From contig JBAYUQ010000002.1 of NCBI GenBank assembly GCA_041675005.1, positions 124,001 to 188,000 on the forward strand: DNA of 64,000 nucleotides, written 5' to 3'. Of this stretch, positions 19,901 to 27,262 are shown one piece after another. Origin of the DNA: PGYR01 sp041675005. GTDB lineage: Bacteria; Bacteroidota; Ignavibacteria; Kapaibacteriales; UBA2268. A program made the position numbers and the translations under genes. Under the pieces are notes generated by a model. That model did no database searches. It worked only from the letters and a program-made list of their open reading frames with translations, and was not told the DNA's origin. Position 1 is the stretch's first letter. Every line of letters starts with the position of its first letter.

Positions 19901-21848
19901 ATTTGTTGAGTTAATTGGTAATGCTGTAAAATCTAATATACAGTTAATTAATAAAGTTGATTTTGGTATTGTTGATTGTGAAAAAGAACATGATACAACT
20001 ATCTATATTAGGAATTTAAGCGAAGGTTCCATTGAGATACTTGAAAGTAATTTAATTAATGGAAATAGTTATCAAATTGATGTAGATTTACCATTTGTAA
20101 TTCAATCGAAAGATTCTATTCCTGTTAATATTAAATTTGTTAATTCTGGTGTTGGTACTTTTCAATCTACACTTGAATTTATCACCAACCTAACTGGTGA
20201 TGATAATAAACTAAGTATTGATATAATTGGGCAAAGAGATACTGTTAATCTAGCATTAACAGGCAATAGACTAGACTTTGGAACTATTGGAACTAATACA
20301 AATAGCATAAAAACAATAAAAATACTGAATAACTCTAATATAGATTTTACATTTGATTTTCCTTTAATAAAAGATAAGTTTAAGTTAACTAGTGCAATAC
20401 CTAAGACCATTGGTAAAGGTGATACTTCGGAAGTAACATTTGAATTTACTGGGAATGATAGAGATACGACTATTGAATTCGATTTCAATTATGGTTTGGG
20501 TTGTAATTCTGATTTTAAAGTGCCACTTTCAGTTATTGTCTCAAATGGGATTCCAATTATAGGGTTTAACAATCTGAAAGATTTAGGTATAATAAATTGT
20601 TCTACAGAATTGATTTTTGATATCAAGCTATATAATGTTGGTTCTAATAATCTTATAATTGATAGTCTTTATTTTGATGGTGTTGATAGTAAAGAATTCC
20701 GAGTTAATGACTTAAAAGTGGAGTATATTATTCTTCCAAATGACAGTATTACTATTGAGATAATTTATACTCCTAATGAGCTCGGGAATATTAGTTCAGA
20801 TTTAGTAGTAAAATCAAATGCAAGCAATAGTATAGCAAATCTAAGTACAATAAGAATTAACGCATTTCAAAATAATACAATGCTCGAATTATTAGACAAT
20901 AGAATTGAATTTGAAGGATTAAGAAGTAATAAGAAATATTCACAAACTTTAACTTTAAAAAATACTGGTAACACTTCAGTTAATACAAAATTTATAAATG
21001 ATATAATATTTGAAGTAGATTCTATAAGACCTGAGATAATTGCACCTGAAGAATCAGCTACAGTTTTTATTAGTTTCCTCGGAGGTGAGATTAACACACA
21101 ATATAATGGAATTATCATAATTTATGATGACTGTGATAGTGAGTATCCAATTAATTTAACTGCCGACGTAGGCGGTAGTGATTATATATCAATACGTCCA
21201 GAATCAATAATTGCAACTACAGGAACTAACGTTGATTTAACAATCATGTTTACTAATAATTCTGGTATAGATTTACCTCTGAATGATACAATTAGCACTA
21301 AGTTAATACTTAGCTCAAGTATAGTAGCTCCAGTTGATGCAAAACATTTTGGAACGATAATTAATGGTGAGAGAATAATAGAACTTAAGATTCCACTTAC
21401 AGATGAGACAGTGTTGTATAAGATTCCTATGAGAGTAACATTAGGTGACACTTCTTTTTCGGAGATTAGATTAGTTGAATCAACTCATTTGGAAAATGGT
21501 TTTTACATTGAAGATATTGAAAAAGGTAGTATAACTGTTACAAATATAGTGACAACACCAACTGATAGATATATACAAGATAATGGCAGAGCATATATGT
21601 CAGAAACAATTCCAAGCCCAGTAGAAGGAATTTCAAAAATAGAATATAGAGTTATAGAATTTACAAATGTTAGTATAACCATATACGATATATTAGGTAA
21701 TAAAATAGAAGAATTAGTAAATAAATACCATGAACCTGGTGAATACTCAATTGAAATAAGTCCACAAAACTTATCTTCTGGTAATTATTTGTATAAATTA
21801 GAAACTCCTTCGATGGAGATAATTAAGAAAATGACAATCATTCGATAA
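16917..21848 (+). CDS. Giant T9SS cargo: degenerate VWA, Kre9-like, WD40, choice-of-anchor repeats, CTD
   Basis: A 1643-residue secreted protein. Residues 1-19 are a signal peptide. A von Willebrand A-like domain spans about 80-255. Its metal site looks degenerate: D89-N-S-L-Q instead of DxSxS, and LTSG where TDG is expected. A Kre9/KNH-type Ig-like domain (SPNGNE...LEYSSNNGSNW) lies at about 402-485. WD40-like repeats (TWNLEKG, VVWDAED, VKWDIAG) run from about 486 to 780. Repeated choice-of-anchor D/ASPM-Hydin-like beta domains follow (about 800-1420), then a cohesin-like region and a T9SS CTD (about 1555-1643, ending IIKKMTIIR). Function is unknown; a surface adhesin or scaffold is plausible. 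The M2 peptidase gene starts 27 bp downstream. Confidence 0.85.
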   Translation: MKLTITYIILIFSAINLYSTDVRIVNSSIKEYPERTTEIYFLSDDSKPILNLDKSLLEFEVDGNRIDDYSLTTPSEIIFNPVSVVISIDNSLQNEINIELIKRVLKRISKDLLTNDIQIAIQSYNSSSFLLQDYTNDVSKLDRAINNITFRSVSNYNTAFLNRTTGSLEIANRTNRKSLILNLTSGNSIGDSNSISSKANDYGVAIYNYVFSTDISKNLSSISTKTNGKYFAVDDEEMFYSHLLHAIFKEAGVLPYRLNYNYTNCDTINALTLKYNVLIRDNYKALYPKIRFPYIEVFPNSIDFGVVEPGKEESMFLTLIARNANILLQDIIYDNSIYEITPTDYIDRTLQNSSPNIFTLKLKSNSTDYNYSKIEFVSDACIPTSVDVFNGKKEGNSQETDLKVISPNGNETFFQGQYIDLQWDGVISTQQVLLEYSSNNGSNWNTISEEGVNKKHKWLVPEIDSEEMLFRVGIPSGNIQFDKVSYVTESDRSKKIKKAVLSNDNKFAAVSFLDGSIFTWNLEKGKIETQLRDKNLGINTSDIEFGINTSLIAAAFGKNEEYNIVVWDAEDPTNTNSRSFNSKVNDIEWSDDGTTLYIALSNGNLVKWDIAGSNVITLTSFSNEILSISINHIKNIIGLTTDKMLYLAGISGDRLDSISINGIFDLEWNNSGTKIFAVYDFSDLRLFSITGQNGNYKLNQDPRIVRNQSTNLTNAEWTSNNSVLLQSNSSNILEHWNTDNTKIKDIDIHKKAINSSYANGKMIISSIDTNTALVWNIDDYPFVYRTLDSDISDKTWSIKKKEVEINNIDLGNLCLTENNYFKFDNVFINKNAPSITIDSINSLSNEIRVINTFPKDLGVNKSLELKLNYSPISSGIHNYMLYIYYGNKVDTITVSSNIIKSNVSVINNEIEFINTLVNSSKSINKEILINNSNSIMVFNNAEFILGADVFSIVDDNLDGVNIGEKLFFEVNFQPKSTGYYSGLIKLTSDKLCSPLFVELIGNAVKSNIQLINKVDFGIVDCEKEHDTTIYIRNLSEGSIEILESNLINGNSYQIDVDLPFVIQSKDSIPVNIKFVNSGVGTFQSTLEFITNLTGDDNKLSIDIIGQRDTVNLALTGNRLDFGTIGTNTNSIKTIKILNNSNIDFTFDFPLIKDKFKLTSAIPKTIGKGDTSEVTFEFTGNDRDTTIEFDFNYGLGCNSDFKVPLSVIVSNGIPIIGFNNLKDLGIINCSTELIFDIKLYNVGSNNLIIDSLYFDGVDSKEFRVNDLKVEYIILPNDSITIEIIYTPNELGNISSDLVVKSNASNSIANLSTIRINAFQNNTMLELLDNRIEFEGLRSNKKYSQTLTLKNTGNTSVNTKFINDIIFEVDSIRPEIIAPEESATVFISFLGGEINTQYNGIIIIYDDCDSEYPINLTADVGGSDYISIRPESIIATTGTNVDLTIMFTNNSGIDLPLNDTISTKLILSSSIVAPVDAKHFGTIINGERIIELKIPLTDETVLYKIPMRVTLGDTSFSEIRLVESTHLENGFYIEDIEKGSITVTNIVTTPTDRYIQDNGRAYMSETIPSPVEGISKIEYRVIEFTNVSITIYDILGNKIEELVNKYHEPGEYSIEISPQNLSSGNYLYKLETPSMEIIKKMTIIR

Positions 21849-21875
21849 ATTAACAATCAATAGAGGTAATATAAA

Positions 21876-23702
21876 ATGAAGATAATTTCTTCCCTAATAC
21901 TATTTTCTATACTTTTAATCTCTTGTTCAAGTTCAAACAAATATTCTAGTCTATCAGATAAGGAACTACAAGAAAAGGTTGAGGTATATTTAGATACTTA
22001 CAATAACAAGTACAAAGACTTATATTATGCTGCTTCGGAAGCAGAATGGGTACTCAATACACATATTGTAGAAGGTGATACACTAGCTGAGCACGAAGTG
22101 AAAATCGCATCGAAAGCAATGGCAGATTATACTGGAAGTGAAGAAAACATCAATACTACAGATGGATTTCTGAAAGTTAAGGATAAACTTACACCACTTC
22201 AAGTAAAGCAGCTTAATGCTATTAAATATGCTGCTGCTGGCAACCCTGCAACATTGGGCACTTTAATAGATGATAAGATTGCAGCCGAAGCAAACCAAAC
22301 TAAATTGTTATATGGCTATAAATACAAACTTAATGGTAAAGAGATATCTACAAATGATATTGACAAGATTCTTTCAAGTGGCAAAAAACCAGCTCAAAAA
22401 TTAGCAGCTTGGAATGCTAGTAAAGATATAGGAAAGACTCTGAAAGGGGGTATCAGTACTCTTAGAGATTTAAGAAATAAATCTGTAATGCCGTTAGGTT
22501 ATGATAATTATATAGACTATCAAATCTCGGACTATGGAATGGAAGTAGAGGAAATGAGAGATTTATTACATAAAGTAATAAATGATATTTGGCCTCTATA
22601 TAGAGAATTGCATACTTGGACTAGATATGAATTAGCTAATAAGTATGGAGAAAAAGTTCCCGAGTATCTACCAGCTCATTGGCTTCCTAATAGATGGGGA
22701 CAAGAGTGGAATTCAATAGTAGAAGTAGAAGGGTTTGATTTAGATGGAATTCTGGGTCAGAAATCTCCAGAGTGGATTGTAAAAACGGGTGAAGAGTTCT
22801 ATATGAGTATGGGTCTTCCCTCTTTACCAAAATCATTTTATGAAAAATCAAGTTTATATCCAGTTGCTGCAGATGCAGGATTTATGAAAAATAATCACGC
22901 TTCTGCATGGCACATGAACTTAGATGATGATGTCCGTTCACTAATGAGCGTAGAAGCTAATACAAAATGGTGGGGAACAACATTACACGAGTTAGGGCAT
23001 ATTTATTACTATATGCTATATTCTAACCCAGATGTTCCTTATATACTACGTGGTGGGGCTAATAGAGCATTCCACGAGGGTGTTGGATCTATGCTAGGAT
23101 TAGCGGCTATGCAAAAACCATTCTTACAAGAAAGAGGTCTTTTAGCAAAAGATGTAAAACTAGATGAAATAAAATTGTTACTAAAAGAAGCACTAGAGCA
23201 AGTTGTTCTTATCCCTTGGGGTGCAGGAGTAATGACTGAGTTCGAATATTCACTTTATGCAAAGAACCTACCTGTTGACCAATTCAATAGCAAATGGTGG
23301 GAAATAAAGAAAAAGTATCAGGGTATAATTCCACCTAATGAAAGAGGTGAAGATTATTGTGATGCTTGTACTAAAACACACATCAATAATGATCCAGCTC
23401 AATATTATGACTATGCTTTATCAATTGTAACACTATTCCAGTTACACGACCATATTGCAAAAAAAATATTGAAACAAGACCCTCATAATACAAATTATTG
23501 GGGAAGCAAAGAAACAGGTAAATTCCTAACTAAAATATTATCTCCAGGTGCTACTGTGGATTGGAGAAAACTAATGAAAGATGAATTAGGTGAAGAGATA
23601 AGTGCTAAAGCTATGTTAGAATATTTCAATCCATTATATACTTGGTTGAAAGAACAGAACAAAGGAAGAACATATACTTTACCTGAAAAAGTATCTAAAT
23701 AA
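21876..23702 (+). CDS. M2 family (ACE-like) zinc peptidyl-dipeptidase lipoprotein
   Basis: A 608-residue zinc metallopeptidase resembling angiotensin-converting enzyme. Zinc ligands are H371 and H375 in HELGH and E401 in FHEGVGS, preceded by RGGAN as in ACE (RRGANPGFHEAIG). The spacing from the second His to the Glu is 26 residues, two more than in human ACE. A lipobox, LISC, near residues 13-17 predicts a lipoprotein anchored in the envelope. M2 enzymes release C-terminal dipeptides from peptides, here probably scavenged from outside. An AGAGG-type ribosome site precedes the ATG. A strong terminator follows the gene. Confidence 0.92.
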   Translation: MKIISSLILFSILLISCSSSNKYSSLSDKELQEKVEVYLDTYNNKYKDLYYAASEAEWVLNTHIVEGDTLAEHEVKIASKAMADYTGSEENINTTDGFLKVKDKLTPLQVKQLNAIKYAAAGNPATLGTLIDDKIAAEANQTKLLYGYKYKLNGKEISTNDIDKILSSGKKPAQKLAAWNASKDIGKTLKGGISTLRDLRNKSVMPLGYDNYIDYQISDYGMEVEEMRDLLHKVINDIWPLYRELHTWTRYELANKYGEKVPEYLPAHWLPNRWGQEWNSIVEVEGFDLDGILGQKSPEWIVKTGEEFYMSMGLPSLPKSFYEKSSLYPVAADAGFMKNNHASAWHMNLDDDVRSLMSVEANTKWWGTTLHELGHIYYYMLYSNPDVPYILRGGANRAFHEGVGSMLGLAAMQKPFLQERGLLAKDVKLDEIKLLLKEALEQVVLIPWGAGVMTEFEYSLYAKNLPVDQFNSKWWEIKKKYQGIIPPNERGEDYCDACTKTHINNDPAQYYDYALSIVTLFQLHDHIAKKILKQDPHNTNYWGSKETGKFLTKILSPGATVDWRKLMKDELGEEISAKAMLEYFNPLYTWLKEQNKGRTYTLPEKVSK

Positions 23703-23727
23703 TTGAGTTTAGACATACAATTAAGAT

Positions 23728-23759
23728 AAAGGGTTGCTTTTTGAAGCAACCCTTTTTTT
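23728..23759 (+). terminator. Rho-independent terminator after the M2 peptidase gene
   Basis: A 12-bp stem (AAAGGGTTGCTT pairing with AAGCAACCCTTT) with a 4-base loop is followed by a run of T. It ends the plus-strand unit containing the 1643-residue cargo protein and the M2 peptidase. Confidence 0.9.
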
Positions 23760-23809
23760 ATAATTACTATGTTTATAATTTTTTACTTCATTATCGTCTT
23801 TAAAAGTAT

Positions 23810-23817
23810 TAACTTTG
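23810..23817 (+). promoter_or_regulatory. Candidate Bacteroidota-type -7 element upstream of the ABC-F gene
   Basis: TAACTTTG matches TAnnTTTG and lies 35 bp before the ATG, just after a terminator, so a promoter is needed here. No clear -33 TTG box is seen. Confidence 0.35.
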
Positions 23818-23852
23818 TAACTATTCAAAAAACTAAATAAGAATAAAATAAG

Positions 23853-25481
23853 ATGATTACGGTAAATAATATAACTTTAGCTTTTGGTAAAAAGCCGTTA
23901 TTCAAGGATGTAAGTTTAAAATTTACACCTGGGAATTGTTATGGTATTATCGGTGCTAATGGTGCTGGTAAGTCCACTTTTTTAAAAATACTTTCTGGTG
24001 AAATTGAACCACAGAAAGGTGATGTTCAAATAGGTTCAAAATTAAGAATGGCTGTTTTAGAGCAAGATCAATTCAAATTTGATAATATCAAAGTAGTAGA
24101 TACAGTTATTATGGGGCACACTGAACTTTATAAATTGATGAAGTTAAGAGATGAGCTATATGCAAAAACTGAATTTACAGAAGAAGAAGGAATGAAAATG
24201 GGTGAAGTTGAAGCTGACTTTGCTGATATGAATGGCTACGAAGCTGAAGCTGAGGCAGGGATGCTTCTCTCAGGTCTAGGGGTCTCTGAAAATTTACATG
24301 ATTCACTGATGAAAGATCTGGAAGCTGGTGAAAAAATCAAAGTCCTATTAGCTCAAGCTCTATTTGGTAGTCCTGATATTCTATTACTAGATGAGCCAAC
24401 TAACAACTTGGATATAAACTCGAAGAACTGGTTAGAAGAATTCCTTATCAATTTCAATAATACTGTCTTAGTTGTATCGCACGATAGACACTTTCTAAAT
24501 ACAGTCTGTACTCATATAACTGATATTGATTATGGTCAGATTAACATGTTCCCTGGTAATTATGAATTTTGGTTAAGAGCTTCACAATTATCACTAAAAC
24601 AAACGAAAGACTCAAATAAGAAATCTGAAGATAAAATCAAGGAATTGAAAGACTTCATTAGTAGGTTTAGTGCAAATGCATCTAAAGCGAAACAAGCAAC
24701 AGCTCGTAAGAAAATGATTGATAAATTGACGATTGAGAATATTCCTCATACATCGAGAAGATTCCCTTATATCGAGTTCAAATCGGACAGAGAGGTTGGG
24801 AACATTGTTTTGAATATCGATAATCTTTCTAAATCAATAGACGGTGAAGTAATATTCAAAGACTTTACTATGCAAGTAAATCCGAAGGATAAAATTGCTT
24901 TTGTTGGTAAGAATGATGTTGCTAAAACAGTATTCTTCGATATTATAATGGGTGAATTGGAACAGGATTCTGGAACAATAGAATGGGGACAAACAATAAA
25001 ATCAAGTTACTTCCCTAAAGAGAATTCTGAGTTTTTCAATTCATATCTACCAATTACAGATTGGCTGAGACAATATTCTAAAGATAGTGATGAGACTTAT
25101 ATAAGAGGATTCTTGGGAAGAATGTTATTTTCAGGTGAAGATGCATTAAAACCTGTGAATGTACTATCAGGTGGTGAAAAAGTAAGATGTATGTTATCTA
25201 AGATGATGATGGAAGGTGCAAACGTGTTAGTTGCAGATGAACCTACTAACCACTTAGATTTGGAATCTATTTCTGCTCTTAACGATGGTTTAGAGAAATA
25301 TGATCAAGTATTACTTTTCTCTTCTCATGATCATCAGTTAATGGAATCTACAGCTAACAGAATAGTTGAGATTGGTCCGTTTGGCCACATTGATAAGATG
25401 TGTACCTATGATGAATATGTAAATGATGCAGATATTAAAGAAAGACGTAAAGAAATTTATGAAGCTCCTGTAGAAGAATAA
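23853..25481 (+). CDS. ABC-F family ATPase (YbiT/YkpA-like)
   Basis: A 542-residue soluble protein with two ABC ATPase domains and no membrane segments. ABC-F proteins bind the ribosomal E site and relieve stalled translation or give antibiotic protection. Domain 1 has an intact Walker A, GANGAGKST (34-42), but a degenerate signature, LEAGEK (156-161). Domain 2 has a degenerate Walker A, GKNDVAKT (352-359, lacking the Gly before Lys), but an intact LSGGEK (438-443). Both Walker B motifs (DEPTNNLD, DEPTNHLD) are intact. The charged linker lies at about 250-300. The degenerate motifs are expected to face each other in one of the two composite ATP sites. The gene stands alone between two terminators. 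Confidence 0.9.
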   Translation: MITVNNITLAFGKKPLFKDVSLKFTPGNCYGIIGANGAGKSTFLKILSGEIEPQKGDVQIGSKLRMAVLEQDQFKFDNIKVVDTVIMGHTELYKLMKLRDELYAKTEFTEEEGMKMGEVEADFADMNGYEAEAEAGMLLSGLGVSENLHDSLMKDLEAGEKIKVLLAQALFGSPDILLLDEPTNNLDINSKNWLEEFLINFNNTVLVVSHDRHFLNTVCTHITDIDYGQINMFPGNYEFWLRASQLSLKQTKDSNKKSEDKIKELKDFISRFSANASKAKQATARKKMIDKLTIENIPHTSRRFPYIEFKSDREVGNIVLNIDNLSKSIDGEVIFKDFTMQVNPKDKIAFVGKNDVAKTVFFDIIMGELEQDSGTIEWGQTIKSSYFPKENSEFFNSYLPITDWLRQYSKDSDETYIRGFLGRMLFSGEDALKPVNVLSGGEKVRCMLSKMMMEGANVLVADEPTNHLDLESISALNDGLEKYDQVLLFSSHDHQLMESTANRIVEIGPFGHIDKMCTYDEYVNDADIKERRKEIYEAPVEE

Positions 25482-25507
25482 TTAATTCAATAAGTTAAAA
25501 TAATTAT

Positions 25508-25548
25508 AAGGTTTAATAAAATTTTCATATTTTGTTAAACCTTTTTTT
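25508..25548 (+). terminator. Rho-independent terminator after the ABC-F gene
   Basis: A 9-bp stem AAGGTTTAA/TTAAACCTT is extended by A/T pairs inside and followed by a T-rich run. It ends the single-gene ABC-F unit. Confidence 0.8.
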
Positions 25549-25595
25549 ATTTAATGTGTTATTAATTTGTAAGTAGTAACTAACTTGAGATAATT

Positions 25596-27251
25596 ATGAA
25601 AAATACAATACTAGATTTTAGCTCTAAAGAGTATAACCTACCCGAAGGAACTATACCTCAAAGGACAAATGGTGTACTAATAGATGCAGGATTAGAGAAA
25701 TATACAGGTATTTGGGATAAGAAAACTGCTTCTCATTTATTGAAAAGAGCTACTTTCGGCCCAAAAATGAAAGACATTTCTGATTTTGCAGAAATGACTC
25801 TCGAAAGTGCCGTTGAAAAGATACTGACATTTGATGAGCCTCTAGAATTACCTCTTAATTATAATGATAATAATGATCCTTATGCAAATGTTGGCCAAAC
25901 TTGGGTTGGTCTTCCTCAAGGACCTAATACATTCAATCCAAGAATAAATAGCTTTGCAGCTAGATGGTTTGGTAATATAGTTGGAGCTGGAAATAATGTC
26001 GGTGAGAAAATGACATTATTTTGGCATAACCACTTTGTTACACAGATGTTAACAGTAAGGGATGAGAATTATACATTTGATTATTATAAGACTCTAAGAG
26101 ATAATGCCCTTGGTAATTTTAAAACACTTACTGAGAAAATGACTATAAATGCAGCAATGCTGAGATATTTGAATGGTAATGAGAATGTTGTAGGAAGACC
26201 AAATGAGAATTTTGCTAGAGAAATTATGGAATTATTCACCGTTGGAAAAGGCCCTCTAATAGGTCCAGGTAATTATACTAATTATACAGAGGATGATGTT
26301 GTTGCTGCAGCAAAAGTTCTAACTGGTTGGAGAGCTTTAAGAGATACTATCGAATCAAAGTATTATAGTCAGCTTCATGATAAAACTGATAAAAAATTCT
26401 CCTCAGCTTTTGGAAACAAAGTTATAAAGAACAAAGAAGATGAAGAGTACAAAGAGCTGATCTCAATGATATTAAATCAAGATGAAACTGCTTTATTTAT
26501 GTGCAGAAAGATTTATCGTTGGTTTGTTTACTATGAGATAGATGAACAAACTGAAAACAATGTAATTAAGCCAATGGCTGATTTACTTAGAAATAATAAT
26601 TATGAAGTTAAACCCGTTTTAAAAGCACTTTTTAGTTCAGCACATTTCTATGATAAATGGAACATTGGTTGTGTAATAAAGAGCCCTCTAGATTTTGTTG
26701 TATCAATTTATAGAAATCTAGAGATGCAATTTCCAAGAGACTATACCGGACAATATCCAGCTTGGCTTTCATTAGGTTTCCAATACACGGCTATTCAAGA
26801 AATGATTCTTGGTGAGCCGCCAAGTGTATCTGGGTGGCCAGCAATGTATCAAGCACCTGGATATCATAGATTATGGGTAACTAGTGTTTCAGCGCCTTAC
26901 AGAGCAGTATTAGCAGATTATGTTGCCGGAACTCCTGTCATAGAAGGAAGAGGGTTTTCTTTAAGTTTTGATGCGTTTGAATTAGCCAAACAAACATCTG
27001 ATCCAAATGAAATATCTACTCTAATTAATGAATTGGTCGAATTACTGCTGCCTGTAGAATTAACAGAAATTCAACTTAAATATTTGAGAAACAATTTACT
27101 TCCTGAAGAATACGAAGATTATTATTGGTCAGCTCTATGGACAGCTTACGAGTTAGACCCAAGTAATGAAGAGAACACAAATATAGTTAATACTCTATTA
27201 AGAACGTTTATTAGAGCTTGTTTGAATATTGCTGAATATCACTTAGTATAA
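25596..27251 (+). CDS. DUF1800 family protein
   Basis: A 551-residue DUF1800 protein, recognised by HLLKRATFGP near residue 47, the FWHNHFVTQ segment, NENFAREIMELFTVG and LTGWRA. Across bacteria these genes sit next to DUF1501 genes, as here (11 bp gap). The molecular function is unknown. There is no evident signal peptide: the N-terminus MKNTILDFSSKEYN is hydrophilic. The partner has an export signal, so this protein may stay in the cytoplasm or be exported bound to the DUF1501 protein. It is the first gene of a two-gene operon that ends at a clear terminator. Confidence 0.88.
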   Translation: MKNTILDFSSKEYNLPEGTIPQRTNGVLIDAGLEKYTGIWDKKTASHLLKRATFGPKMKDISDFAEMTLESAVEKILTFDEPLELPLNYNDNNDPYANVGQTWVGLPQGPNTFNPRINSFAARWFGNIVGAGNNVGEKMTLFWHNHFVTQMLTVRDENYTFDYYKTLRDNALGNFKTLTEKMTINAAMLRYLNGNENVVGRPNENFAREIMELFTVGKGPLIGPGNYTNYTEDDVVAAAKVLTGWRALRDTIESKYYSQLHDKTDKKFSSAFGNKVIKNKEDEEYKELISMILNQDETALFMCRKIYRWFVYYEIDEQTENNVIKPMADLLRNNNYEVKPVLKALFSSAHFYDKWNIGCVIKSPLDFVVSIYRNLEMQFPRDYTGQYPAWLSLGFQYTAIQEMILGEPPSVSGWPAMYQAPGYHRLWVTSVSAPYRAVLADYVAGTPVIEGRGFSLSFDAFELAKQTSDPNEISTLINELVELLLPVELTEIQLKYLRNNLLPEEYEDYYWSALWTAYELDPSNEENTNIVNTLLRTFIRACLNIAEYHLV

Positions 27252-27262
27252 GGAGATTAAAA

